Source: Rhodopseudomonas palustris JSC-3b
GTDB taxonomy: Bacteria > Pseudomonadota > Alphaproteobacteria > Rhizobiales > Xanthobacteraceae
DNA: 64,000 nt
Assembly: GCA_000504425.1 (NCBI GenBank)
Contig: KI632513.1
Span: 282,094 to 346,093 of the forward strand
Direction: 5' to 3'
The notes beneath the pieces were generated by a model. It was given only the letters and a program-made list of their open reading frames with translations, made no database searches and was not told where the DNA came from. Positions 48,174-57,826 of this stretch are shown one piece after another (position 1 is the first letter of the stretch; each line of letters opens with the position of its first letter). The translations under genes were made by a program, and so were the position numbers.

Positions 48174-48914
48174 GTGCTGATTGCGCTGTTCGCCGATATT
48201 CATGCCAATCGGCAAGCCTTCGAGGCCTGCCTTGCCGATGCTCGTGCGCAAGGCGCCCAGCAATATGTGCTGCTCGGCGATTATGTCGGTTATGGCGGCG
48301 ATCCCGACTGGGTGGTGAACACCGTGATGGAGCTGGTCGGCGCCGGCGCGGTGGCGGTGATGGGCAATCACGATTGCGCGGTCGGCAACACCAAGGTGCA
48401 GCTCAATCTCGAAGCGCAAGCCGCGATGGAATGGACCCGCGGCGAACTCGGCGTCGCGCAGCGCCAGTTTCTCGCCAACCTGCCGATGAAAGAGGAGCAG
48501 CACAGCCGGCTCTATGTCCATGGCGAGGCGACCAGGCCAGAGAACTGGATCTATGTCACCGATTCCAGCGTGGCCTCGCGCAGCATGCAGGCCACCTTTG
48601 CCCATGTGACGTTCTGCGGCCACATCCATCGCCCGGCGCTGTATTCGCTGTCGGTCACCGGCAAGATGACCTCATTCGTGCCGACCAGCGGCGTGCCGGT
48701 GCAATTGCTGCCGGGCCGGCAATGGCTGGTGGTGGTCGGCTCGGTCGGCCAGCCGCGCGATGGCATCCCGGCGGCGGCCTATGCGCTGTTCGACACCGAG
48801 ACCCGCGAGGTGCGCTATTGCCGCACACCTTATGATATCGCCGCAGCGGCGGCCCGGATCCGCAACAACGGGCTGCCGATCTCGCTGGCGGAGCGGCTGT
48901 CGGTAGGGCGCTGA
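48174..48914 (+). CDS. Calcineurin-like metallophosphoesterase
   Basis: A 246-residue phosphoesterase starting at GTG 48174 behind GGGAGGAAG. The metal-binding motifs are present: FADIHAN (Asp/His), LGDYVGYG (Asp), GNHDCAVG (Asn/His) and CGHIHRP (the last His pair). Small proteins of this type are YfcE/YmdB-like or bacterial phosphoprotein phosphatases. It stands directly before a Ser/Thr kinase gene (2-base gap), so it may counteract that kinase. Confidence 0.92.
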   Translation: MLIALFADIHANRQAFEACLADARAQGAQQYVLLGDYVGYGGDPDWVVNTVMELVGAGAVAVMGNHDCAVGNTKVQLNLEAQAAMEWTRGELGVAQRQFLANLPMKEEQHSRLYVHGEATRPENWIYVTDSSVASRSMQATFAHVTFCGHIHRPALYSLSVTGKMTSFVPTSGVPVQLLPGRQWLVVVGSVGQPRDGIPAAAYALFDTETREVRYCRTPYDIAAAAARIRNNGLPISLAERLSVGR

Positions 48915-48916
48915 CC

Positions 48917-50368
48917 ATGATCTCCGTCACGCTGGAGCCGGGCGCCACCATTGACGGCTTTGTGATCGAAGAACCGATCCATCAGGGCGGCATGGCGACG
49001 CTGTTCATCGTGCGCCGTCCCGATTCGCCGACCCAGATGGTGATGAAACTGCCGCGGATCGGCGAAGGCGAGGACCCGGCCGCGATCGTCAGCTTCGAGA
49101 TGGAGCAGATGATCATGCCGCGGCTGTCGGGCCCGCATGTCCCGGCCTATGTCGCGGCCGGCGGCTTTGACGTGCTGCCCTACATCGTGATGGAGCGGAT
49201 CGCCGGCAAGGCGCTGCTGTCGCGGCTGCCGGAGCTGCCGTTGCCCTATGACGACGCCGTGCAAATCGCGGCCAAGATCGGCACCGCGCTCGCCGATCTG
49301 CATCGCCAGCACGTCATTCACCACGACGTCAAGCCGAGCAACATCATGTTCCGGCCGAGCGGCGAGGCCGTGCTGCTCGATTATGGCTTGGCGTGCAGCG
49401 ACCTGCTGCCCGATCTGATGCAGGAGGAATTCCGGCTGCCATTCGGCACCGCGCCCTATATGGCGCCGGAGCGGCTGCTCGGGGTGCGCGACGACCCGCG
49501 CAGCGATCTGTTCGCGCTCGGTGTGCTGCTCTACTTCTTCACCACCGGCGAGCGGCCGTTCGGCGAGACCGAGACCATGTATGGCATGCGCCGCCGGCTG
49601 TGGCGCGACCCGCCGCCGCCGCGCCAGCTCCGCCCGGATTATCCGCCGTGGTTGCAGGAAGTGGTGATGCGCTGCCTGGAGATCGAGCCGGCCTGGCGCC
49701 ATCCGACCGCGGCGCAGCTGGTGTTCGATCTGACCCATCCCGATCAGGTCAAGCTCACCACCCGGTCGGAGAAGCTGAAACGCGATCCGTTCACCACGGC
49801 GCTGCGCCGCCGCTTCAATCCGGAGCTGCGACAACGCCGCGCCAGCGCCTCGCTGGCCGCCGAATTGTCGTCGGCGCCAATTCTGATGGTGGCGATCGAT
49901 CTCGCCGAAGATTCCGCCGCACTCAACGACGAGTTGCGCGTCACCACCGAGCGCATTCTGGCGACGCTGCCGTCGGCGCGGCTGGCCTGCGTCAACGTGC
50001 TCAAACTTGGCCGCATCACGCTAGACAAGACGCTCGATGAGCACGGCCAGAACAAGCATGTCGACCGCTTGGTGCAGCTGCGCCACTGGGCGGAGCCGCT
50101 GAAGCTTTCTGACGACCGGCTGACGGTGCATGTGCTCGAGGCGATCGATCCCGCTGCGTCCATTCTCGACTTCGTCGAAGCAAGCCACGTCAATCACATC
50201 CTGATCGGGGCGCGGCGCACTTCGCCGCTGCGCAAGCTGCTCGGCAGCGTGTCGGCCAAGGTTACGGCCGAGGCGCCCTGCACCGTCACCGTGGTGCGCA
50301 AGCGCGCGCCATCCCGGTCCGGGCTGCGCACGCCGGAGCCCGACCCGGAGGCCGAGGCCACGGCGTAG
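48917..50368 (+). CDS. Ser/Thr protein kinase fused to a UspA domain
   Basis: A 483-residue protein. The N-terminal 280 residues are a Hanks-type kinase. The catalytic loop is HHDVKPSN, the magnesium motif is DYG in place of DFG, and APYMAPERLLG carries the APE motif. The C-terminal part (about 315-470) is a UspA domain with the ATP-binding pattern GARRTSPLRKLLGSV. The kinase may be active; the DYG motif is a known but less common variant. The phosphoesterase gene just upstream probably opposes it. Universal stress domains sense nucleotides, so the fusion could couple energy state to phosphorylation. Confidence 0.93.
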   Translation: MISVTLEPGATIDGFVIEEPIHQGGMATLFIVRRPDSPTQMVMKLPRIGEGEDPAAIVSFEMEQMIMPRLSGPHVPAYVAAGGFDVLPYIVMERIAGKALLSRLPELPLPYDDAVQIAAKIGTALADLHRQHVIHHDVKPSNIMFRPSGEAVLLDYGLACSDLLPDLMQEEFRLPFGTAPYMAPERLLGVRDDPRSDLFALGVLLYFFTTGERPFGETETMYGMRRRLWRDPPPPRQLRPDYPPWLQEVVMRCLEIEPAWRHPTAAQLVFDLTHPDQVKLTTRSEKLKRDPFTTALRRRFNPELRQRRASASLAAELSSAPILMVAIDLAEDSAALNDELRVTTERILATLPSARLACVNVLKLGRITLDKTLDEHGQNKHVDRLVQLRHWAEPLKLSDDRLTVHVLEAIDPAASILDFVEASHVNHILIGARRTSPLRKLLGSVSAKVTAEAPCTVTVVRKRAPSRSGLRTPEPDPEAEATA

Positions 50369-50458
50369 CGTAATTGCCCGGAAGCTTGCTGCCCGGCCGG
50401 GGCGCGGCCGCAGCGTGCCAAATTGCGGCGCGCCAGATTGCAGCGTGCCAAATTGATG

Positions 50459-51109
50459 TCAGCTGATCATCAGACGGTCATCGACCGAGGCGACGCCCGG
50501 CGTCGACCAGGCGGCGTTCTGCACGGCGAGGCGCTCGTCCCAGGTTTCGACGCTGCCTTCCAGCACCACGGTATTGCCGTTCTGCACGGTGACGCGGATC
50601 GGCTTGCTGCCGATCTCGGCATGGCGCTTCAGGGCCGACTCGATGTGGGCGCGGATGCTGGACGTGTCGACCTGCGGATTGTTGATTTCGATCAGATTGG
50701 TGACGCCTTGCACGCCGGCCAGCTTGCGCACGTCGTCCTCGGCGGCGCTGCGCTCATAGTGCCAATCGACAGTGCCGGTCAGCGTGATCCAGCCATCCTT
50801 AACGTGGACCTCGATGGCGTTGGCCGGCACCAGCACGTTCCAATCGAGAATGTCGGTGGCGCGCTGCGCGATCTGATCGTCAGCGGTGCGGTCGAAGCGA
50901 TAACGCACTTCGATCGACTCCGACAGCGCGCGCACGCCCTTGACGCGGCGCACCGCCGCGATCGCGGCAATCTTCTCAGCATAGCTGCTGACATGGCCGG
51001 TCAGCGTGACGGCCTTGTTCTGAACATTGACCTTGAGATGGTCACTGTTGAATCGGGGATCGAACTCGAACTCATCGAGGATGTGCAGACGCAACTCGGA
51101 GTCGGTCAT
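50459..51109 (-). CDS. Protein with three BON domains
   Basis: A 216-residue protein made of three BON-type units (at about 1-70, 75-140 and 145-215), each with a glycine-containing VTLTG or VVLEG motif. BON domains bind membranes or lipids. No signal peptide is obvious, so it may be cytoplasmic, unlike OsmY. A perfect FNR/FixK box lies 65 bases upstream of the start. It is convergent with the kinase gene. Confidence 0.88.
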   Translation of the reverse strand: MTDSELRLHILDEFEFDPRFNSDHLKVNVQNKAVTLTGHVSSYAEKIAAIAAVRRVKGVRALSESIEVRYRFDRTADDQIAQRATDILDWNVLVPANAIEVHVKDGWITLTGTVDWHYERSAAEDDVRKLAGVQGVTNLIEINNPQVDTSSIRAHIESALKRHAEIGSKPIRVTVQNGNTVVLEGSVETWDERLAVQNAAWSTPGVASVDDRLMIS

Positions 51110-51173
51110 GGGATGCCTCTAGACGGAACGGATCGGAATGCGGCGCATCATCTGCGCAAGCGACGCGATGACA

Positions 51174-51187
51174 TTGATCAGAATCAA
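51174..51187 (-). promoter_or_regulatory. Perfect FNR/FixK box before the BON gene
   Basis: TTGATCAGAATCAA is an exact TTGAT-N4-ATCAA site, 65 bases before the BON gene start. The spacing fits class II-type activation under low oxygen. Confidence 0.78.
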
Positions 51188-51787
51188 GCCGATGCGACGT
51201 CGGCGAGCCGCTGAGCGCAGCCGAGCTTGCTGATTCAAACAGCTGTCAAGTTTGCTTGACGGTCGCGCTGCTGGTCCGCCCATTTCATGAGCAGTCCGGC
51301 CATGATGGGAAAGCCGCCCTTATTCCGCCCGAGCTGATCACGTCTGGCTGGCGTGGATGCGCACTATTGCCATGAAGTCGCAATTTGCGTAGTCGCGCCC
51401 GGCGATCGGCCGCGACGCCGGCCGATGGCGGGATGGCGGCAACGCCGCCATGACGGCGCATGAAACAAGCTTAGATCGATTCTAGACTTTGCTCAGCGGG
51501 AACGAATGCCAGGCTGCTGCTGCGGCACGATCATCCAAATAGAGCAGGCGAGCCTGTGGCGATGGCAACGTGCCAGGCCGCGCACGACGCAATGTCGTAC
51601 CATGCTCAGTAACGGGCAGCACGGCGGCGCCAATAGCAACGATCGTCGCATCGCTCGTAACCCCATGTAAACTAATTGGGCGATCTGGGCGTGCGCCCAG
51701 CCCCGGATCGCCTTGTGTTAACCGCAGGTTTCGAGCCAATCGATACACCAAGGTTCACCAGTGAATGCGACGTCGAAGGGCAGTGCC
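51188..51787. other. Intergenic region before the chemosensory cluster
   Basis: About 600 bases without a supported gene. A minus-strand frame near 51482-51751 is probably a shadow. It should contain the promoter of the receiver gene. No clear operator seen. Confidence 0.35.
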
Positions 51788-52285
51788 ATGAGTGCTCAAC
51801 ACAAGTTCAATCAGAAAGCGGCACCTGCCTTGGGCGATACCACTTTCGGCTTGTTGAGCCTGCTGGTGGTAGACGACGACGCGGTGCAGCGCGGCTTGAT
51901 CTCGGGTGCCGCCGTAAAGGCCGGCTATGAAGTGACCGAAGCCGCCAGCTGTGCCGAGGGCATCGAGATGCTGCGCGGCCGCTCCTATGCCTGCGTCACG
52001 CTCGATCTGATGCTGGATGATGGCGACGGCCAGGACATCATGAAAGCGATGGCCGAGGCCAATTATCAGGGGCCGGTGATCGTGATCAGCGGCATGAGTT
52101 CGGAGCGACGCCGCGCCGCACGGCAATACGCGCGCTCGCTGGGCATGGATTTGCTGCAGAGTTTTCCGAAGCCGATCGATCTGGCTGCGCTGCGCATCTC
52201 GCTGGCCAATCTGCGCAGCACGATGGCAGGACTGCCGATCGTGCACTCCTGGGGCGAAGTGTGCGGCCCGCGCTTTGATCGGTAA
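51788..52285 (+). CDS. Receiver-domain response regulator
   Basis: A 165-residue protein. After about 25 variable residues the receiver fold is clear: LLVVDDDAV with the acidic pair, VTLDLMLDDGDG with the phospho-acceptor Asp, IVISGMSS with the Ser, and FPKPID with the Lys. No output domain is visible. It precedes the chemosensory genes and may be the CheY-like regulator of the cluster. The start at 51788 has AAGGG upstream; an upstream GTG at 51761 is less likely. Confidence 0.85.
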   Translation: MSAQHKFNQKAAPALGDTTFGLLSLLVVDDDAVQRGLISGAAVKAGYEVTEAASCAEGIEMLRGRSYACVTLDLMLDDGDGQDIMKAMAEANYQGPVIVISGMSSERRRAARQYARSLGMDLLQSFPKPIDLAALRISLANLRSTMAGLPIVHSWGEVCGPRFDR

Positions 52286-52678
52286 AAACTGCTTTTGGTG
52301 CTGACGGCGCAGCCGGGCGCCATGGCTCTTACCTGATGTGCTGACCGATTGTGGTCGCGTTAGCCGGCATGTCCGTTCGCTCGACCCTACGGTCAGTACG
52401 CCGGCGTTTCACGCCTCGTACACTTATTGGCGTATGGCGGTCATATCACTGTCATCGCGCAGCATAATATTTTCAATAGTTGTAAAACTGTTCGATTGTG
52501 ACCAATAGTTAAGGGTCCTGTGCGACGCTTTCAATTGAGAGCCCGGGACGGCTTGCGGTCAAATCTTCCCCTTCGCTTCTCAACCGTGTCCGATGTCGTG
52601 ACCTGGTATTTCAACGTGGCTGCCTGTGCGTCAGGCACGTCATATGCCAGTCGCGCAAGTATTAGATGATGGTCCTCG
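52286..52678. other. Intergenic region before the first chemoreceptor
   Basis: About 390 bases. A short stretch rich in A and T (near 52465-52510) may hold the promoter. No known motif found. Confidence 0.35.
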
Positions 52679-54646
52679 ATGTTCAGCTTGCGTCTATCCC
52701 ATAAGATCAACTCAATCAGTGTGCTCGGCATCAGCGGTGTTCTGCTGCTCGGCACGCTGTTTTGGATGGGAGACGCCTCCCAGAGCAGCTATCGCGAGCA
52801 GGATGATCGCGCCCGGGCGATCAGCGAGCTGCAGGATCGCATTCACATCACGATGTTGCAGATGCGGCGCGCGGAGAAGGACTTTCTGCTGCGCAAGGAC
52901 GAAAAGTATGTTGGTGATCATAACAAGCTCAGTCAGCAGCTTGTTGTCGATCTGGAGGACATGGAGCGCCGTGTAGCGGCCTCCGGTCGGGCCGATCTGC
53001 GCGCGCAGCTGCAGGCGGTGCAGGCCGGCACCGCGGACTATAGCGCGCATTTCGCGGCGCTGGTGGCGGCTCGCGTCAAGCTTGGCCTCAATGAAAACGC
53101 CGGGCTGGAAGGCAGCCTGCGCAAATCCGTGCATGAGGTCGAAGGCGCGCTCAAGACGCTCGATCAGCCGTCGCTGGCGGTGACCATGCTGATGATGCGG
53201 CGCCATGAGAAGGATTTCATGCTGCGCGGCGCGGCAAAATACGGAGACGAGCTGAAGCAGCGCGCCGCGGAGCTGCGCTTCAAGATCGATCAGACCGACC
53301 TGCCGGCCCAGGTCAGGGCCGATTTACGGGCCAAGATCGATACCTATCAAAGCGCGTTCTTAGCCTGGATGGACACCGAGCAGTTGGTCGCGGCCGAGCA
53401 AAAGGCGATGTCGGCCAGCTTTGCCAAGATCGAGCCGATCATGGCCGAGGTCGAGCGCGTCACCGCGCAGGATCGGGCGCAGGCGCAACGGGCCGAGCAG
53501 GGGGCGCGGGTCGCCACCAAGCTGCAGATGGAGATCGGCATCGGCGTGATCATCGTCGCGGTCGGCTTGCTCGGCTTCCTGATCGGCCGTTCGGTGTCGC
53601 GGCCGCTCAAGGCGATGAACAAGGCGATGCTGGAATTGGCGAACGGCAATTTCGGCGTGGTGTTGCCGGGTCTTGGCCGCAAGGATGAAGTCGGCGAAAT
53701 CGCCAGCGCGGTCGAGACGTTCAAAGCCAAGGCCGAGCAGAAGGCGCGCGAGGAACTCGAAGCCAGGGCCGCGGAGGACCAGCGCCAGGCGGAGCTGCGC
53801 CGCCAGGACATGATCCAGCTCGCCGATCAATTTGAAAGCGCGGTCGGCCAGATCATTGCGACGGTGTCGGCAGCGTCGTCCGAGCTGGAGGCGTCGGCCA
53901 CCACTTTGACCTCGACCGCGTTGCAGGCCCAGAACTTGGCGCGCGGCGTTGCCGTTGCGTCCGAGGAGGCGTCCACCAATGTCCATTCGGTGGCGGCCGC
54001 CACCGAGCAGATCTCGACCTCGGTCAGCGAAATCAGCCATCAGGTGCAAAAATCGTCGCGCATCGCCGGTGAGGCGGTCGAGCAGGCGCGCGCCACCAAT
54101 GCCAGCGTCGGCGATCTGGCGACCGCGGCCTCGCGGATCGGCGAGGTGGTCGAGCTGATCAACACCATTGCCGATCAGACCAACCTGCTCGCGCTCAATG
54201 CCACCATTGAGGCGGCACGGGCCGGCGATGCCGGCCGCGGCTTTGCCGTGGTCGCCAGCGAGGTGAAGGCGCTCGCCGAGCAGACCGCCAAGGCCACCGG
54301 CGAGATCAGCCAGCAGATCGCGGGCATTCAGACCGCGACGCATGACTCGGTCGCGGCAATCCAGAAGATCGGCACCACGATCGCGCAAATGTCGGAAATC
54401 TCCTCGACCATTGCCGCGGCAGTGGAGCAGCAGGGCGCCGCCACCCAGGAAATTTCGCGCAACGTGCAGCTTGCCGCCAATGGCACCCACGACGTCTCGG
54501 CCAATGTCGCGGAAGTCGAGCGCGGCGCCACCGCGACCGGCTCGGCGTCGAGCCAGGTGCTGGCTGCGGCGCAGACGCTGTCGCGCGACAGCAATCGCCT
54601 GCAGGACGAAGTCAGCAAGTTTCTCGCCACCGTGCGCGCGGCGTAA
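52679..54646 (+). CDS. Methyl-accepting chemotaxis protein with HBM-like sensor
   Basis: A 655-residue chemoreceptor. One N-terminal helix (about 10-30) leads to a helical bimodular (HBM)-like periplasmic domain, with the repeated motifs [16 protein letters not shown] and [17 protein letters not shown] near residues 62 and 170. The second helix (about 285-305) is followed by a HAMP domain (about 305-360) and the MCP signalling domain (about 390-655) with the hairpin [23 protein letters not shown] domains bind organic acids or quinate-type ligands. The ligand here is unknown. Confidence 0.94.
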   Translation: MFSLRLSHKINSISVLGISGVLLLGTLFWMGDASQSSYREQDDRARAISELQDRIHITMLQMRRAEKDFLLRKDEKYVGDHNKLSQQLVVDLEDMERRVAASGRADLRAQLQAVQAGTADYSAHFAALVAARVKLGLNENAGLEGSLRKSVHEVEGALKTLDQPSLAVTMLMMRRHEKDFMLRGAAKYGDELKQRAAELRFKIDQTDLPAQVRADLRAKIDTYQSAFLAWMDTEQLVAAEQKAMSASFAKIEPIMAEVERVTAQDRAQAQRAEQGARVATKLQMEIGIGVIIVAVGLLGFLIGRSVSRPLKAMNKAMLELANGNFGVVLPGLGRKDEVGEIASAVETFKAKAEQKAREELEARAAEDQRQAELRRQDMIQLADQFESAVGQIIATVSAASSELEASATTLTSTALQAQNLARGVAVASEEASTNVHSVAAATEQISTSVSEISHQVQKSSRIAGEAVEQARATNASVGDLATAASRIGEVVELINTIADQTNLLALNATIEAARAGDAGRGFAVVASEVKALAEQTAKATGEISQQIAGIQTATHDSVAAIQKIGTTIAQMSEISSTIAAAVEQQGAATQEISRNVQLAANGTHDVSANVAEVERGATATGSASSQVLAAAQTLSRDSNRLQDEVSKFLATVRAA

Positions 54647-55412
54647 GCTGAACGCTGTCAACAAACAGGGCGGTCGCCGCGCATGGCGGCTGCCCAGCAT
54701 CTTGTCGAGCGATGTGCTCTGAGCAAGCTTGGCCGTCGGTCTGCACCGAAACGCGGGTCGTCAGGCGGACAGTCCACGGCGGCGGCTGATGGCCTGCTCG
54801 GTCGTTTCGGCGGCGAGCGCTGAGCGCCACGCTGCGACCTTCTGTTATGGTTGATGAGACCTTAACAGCCGCTCGTTATTCGGCGAGCCGCGATGGTGCG
54901 ATAGGCGCGCTCCCGGTGTCAATTTGAGTATCAGGGTGGCGATCGTTGAGTGCGCCGGCTGATCGTCCGCGCCGAACGCCAGTTCGCGTCATCCTATTGT
55001 CGGCCCGCGATGAGAAGATGCTGCATCGTAGGTTTACGAAGACGATAGAAATTCAATCGTATCGTCATTCAGCGAGCAGGCAGCCTGCCGACCCGCGGTT
55101 GGTTCGCCGAAGCTCGCGCCGATGACTATCTCCTCTCCTGATTGCGCCTGTGCTTGGCGTCGTCGCTGCGCGACGATCGGCGAGAACGGGCCAGCTCACC
55201 CGGAGTTCGACGCTTGAGTACCGATTGCTTCACGGTCTGCGCGGAGCGGTTGGGCGTCGATCATCATGGCCAGGAATTGGCGCCGAGTCGTCGCGCCCGC
55301 CCTGTCACGCCGTCCCTGATTTTTATCGCGACCAATGATTGGCGAACGCCGCGGCGTTGCCCGACCCGTCATTCGTCTCCGTGTCATCGATTGCACCCGT
55401 GGAGCACTTTCA
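54647..55412. other. Intergenic region between the two chemoreceptors
   Basis: About 770 bases without a supported gene. An in-frame ATG at 55335 lies before the chosen start of the second receptor but has no support. No motif recognised. Confidence 0.4.
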
Positions 55413-57563
55413 ATGCGTAACAACCAGCCCGTCACCGCGACTGAGTATCCGCTCGGAGATGACACGCTGATCGTTTCCAAGACCGATACCAAGGGACGGA
55501 TCACCTATTTCAATCAGCAGTTCCTGGAAGCGTCGGGGTTTACGCATGAGGAGCTGATCGGCCAGCCGCATAATATCGTGCGGCATCCGGACATGCCGGT
55601 CGAAGCGTTCGCGGATCTGTGGGCCACGGTGAAAGCAGGCAAGCCATGGGCCGGCGCGGTCAAGAACCGCCGCAAGAATGGCGACTTCTATTGGGTACTG
55701 GCGAGCGTGACGCCGATCTGGGAGAACGGCGAGGTCACCGGCTTCATGTCGGTGCGCACCAAGCTGCCGGCCGATCAGCGCCGCGAAGCCGAGGAAGTGT
55801 ATCGGCTGTTCCGCGAAAAGAAGGCGCAGAACTACCGTGTGGTTGCCGGCATCGTGCGCCGCCGCAGCTGGCGTGATGCGTTCGTGCTGTTCTCGCGCAC
55901 GTTGAAGGCGCGACTGACCACGCTGGTGACGGTGCAGGCCGCGTTGATGGTGCTGATCGGCGCTGCCGGGCTGTGGTCGACGCGCGATACCAATATCCGG
56001 CTGCAATCGATGTTTGAGCAGCGCGCGGTGCCGCTGTCGCAGCTCTACACCATCAATGATCGCATGCTCGACAGCGCCATGGCGATCCGCGGCATCTTCA
56101 TTCGCGCCAAAGTCGGCTTGCCGCTCAGCGACATCTCGCGGCGCGTGGCCGACAACTCCAAGCTGATCGACAAGACTTTTGCCGATTATTCGGCGAAGGA
56201 GCGCACGCCGGAAGAGAAGCGGCTCGGCGAGTTGTTCGCGCAGCACAACCGCGCCTATTTCGAGCAGGCGATCCAGCCGGGCATGGCGATGATCGCCAGC
56301 GGCCGGTTTGAGGAACTCGGGGTGCTGCTGACCGGCAAGGCGCGCGACCTGTACGACGCCGCCAAGGCCGACGTCGATGCGCTGGTCGAGCTGCAGATCA
56401 AGGAAGCCCACGGCCAATATGAAGCGAGCCAGCACGATTACCATCTGGTGCTGGGCGTGTCGCTGGCGCTGCTGGTGATTGGCTTGATGCTCGGTGCCGT
56501 GATGGGGCTGTTTGCGATCCGCGCCATCGTGCGCCCGGTTGGCCGGCTCAACGCCACCATGCAGGCGATCGCGCAGGGCCAGTTCAACAGCCGCGTGCTG
56601 GTCGAGCGCGACGACGAAGTCGGCGTGGCGCTGCGCAACATCCAGGCGATGCAGAACAAGCTCGGCTTCGACCGGGAGTCGCAGCGTGACGCCGCGGCGC
56701 TGGCCGCGCATGAGCGCAAGCTGGAGATGCATCAGCTCGCCAACAATTTCGAGTCCGCGGTCGGCGAGATCATCGAAACGGTGTCCTCGGCGGCAACGCA
56801 GCTCGAAGCGTCGGCTTCGACCCTGACCAAGACCGCCGAGCGCTCGCAGGAGCTGAGCGCATCGGTGGCAGCAGCGTCGGAACAGGCCTCGGCCAATGTG
56901 CAGTCGGTGGCGTCGTCGGCCGAGGAGATGTCGTCCTCGGTCAACGAGATCAGCCGCCAGGTGCAGGAATCCTCATCGATCGCCACCGTTGCGGTCGATC
57001 AGGCGCGCCGCACCAATGATCGTGTCGGCGAACTCGCCGAAGCGGCGTCGCGGATCGGCGATGTGGTCGAGCTGATCAACACCATTGCCGGCCAGACCAA
57101 TCTGCTCGCGCTCAATGCCACCATCGAAGCGGCGCGCGCTGGTGAAGCGGGTCGCGGTTTTGCGGTGGTCGCGAGTGAAGTGAAGGCGCTCGCCGAACAG
57201 ACCGCCAAGGCCACCGGCGAGATCAGCCAACAGATCAGCGGCATTCAGGGCGCGACGCGCGACTCGGTGGCGGCGATCAAGGAGATCGGCGACACCATCG
57301 GCCGCATGTCGGAGATCGCGTCCACCATTGCTGCCGCTGTCGAGGAGCAGGGCGCAGCGACCCAGGAAATCGCGCGCAATGTGCAGCAGGCCGCGATGGG
57401 TACCAGCGAAGTGTCGTCCAACATCGTTGATGTGCAGCGTGGCACCACCGAGACCGGATCGGCTTCGACGCAGGTGTTGTCAGCGGCGCAATCCTTGGCG
57501 CGCGACAGCTCTCGCCTGCAACAAGAAGTCGTTCGATTTTTACGCAATGTGCGCGATGTCTGA
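55413..57563 (+). CDS. PAS-containing chemoreceptor (Aer-like)
   Basis: A 716-residue chemoreceptor starting at ATG 55413. A PAS domain covers about residues 15-125 ([19 protein letters not shown] then [17 protein letters not shown]). Two transmembrane helices (about 170-190 and 350-378) flank a four-helix-bundle periplasmic domain. A HAMP domain and MCP signalling domain follow, with [20 protein letters not shown]. The PAS domain without a visible heme motif may bind FAD, as in Aer, and sense redox state. Confidence 0.93.
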   Translation: MRNNQPVTATEYPLGDDTLIVSKTDTKGRITYFNQQFLEASGFTHEELIGQPHNIVRHPDMPVEAFADLWATVKAGKPWAGAVKNRRKNGDFYWVLASVTPIWENGEVTGFMSVRTKLPADQRREAEEVYRLFREKKAQNYRVVAGIVRRRSWRDAFVLFSRTLKARLTTLVTVQAALMVLIGAAGLWSTRDTNIRLQSMFEQRAVPLSQLYTINDRMLDSAMAIRGIFIRAKVGLPLSDISRRVADNSKLIDKTFADYSAKERTPEEKRLGELFAQHNRAYFEQAIQPGMAMIASGRFEELGVLLTGKARDLYDAAKADVDALVELQIKEAHGQYEASQHDYHLVLGVSLALLVIGLMLGAVMGLFAIRAIVRPVGRLNATMQAIAQGQFNSRVLVERDDEVGVALRNIQAMQNKLGFDRESQRDAAALAAHERKLEMHQLANNFESAVGEIIETVSSAATQLEASASTLTKTAERSQELSASVAAASEQASANVQSVASSAEEMSSSVNEISRQVQESSSIATVAVDQARRTNDRVGELAEAASRIGDVVELINTIAGQTNLLALNATIEAARAGEAGRGFAVVASEVKALAEQTAKATGEISQQISGIQGATRDSVAAIKEIGDTIGRMSEIASTIAAAVEEQGAATQEIARNVQQAAMGTSEVSSNIVDVQRGTTETGSASTQVLSAAQSLARDSSRLQQEVVRFLRNVRDV

Positions 57564-57826
57564 CGTTCGCGTAGCGCCCTGCAAATCACTCGTATTTGTA
57601 CCGGCGAGAAAATTAACCGCTGCGTAGAGGCGCGTCGCTACTGCTGCAGAGCAGAACGTGCGTTCGATGAGTACACGAAATGTAAGGTGTTGGTAGCCCA
57701 TGCTGCATTTTGAACAGGACCGTGACGCCGTCCGATGAGGCGCCAGACTGCAGCGTAAGCCGGCGAGGAACACCGCTGGTGTGAATAGAGCGAGCAAAGC
57801 TCGAAGAGTGACGGAGGCGTATCGCG

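Noticed and set aside
51482..51751. 89-aa minus-strand frame
   Set aside because: No family sign and no start signal; it lies in an otherwise noncoding region.
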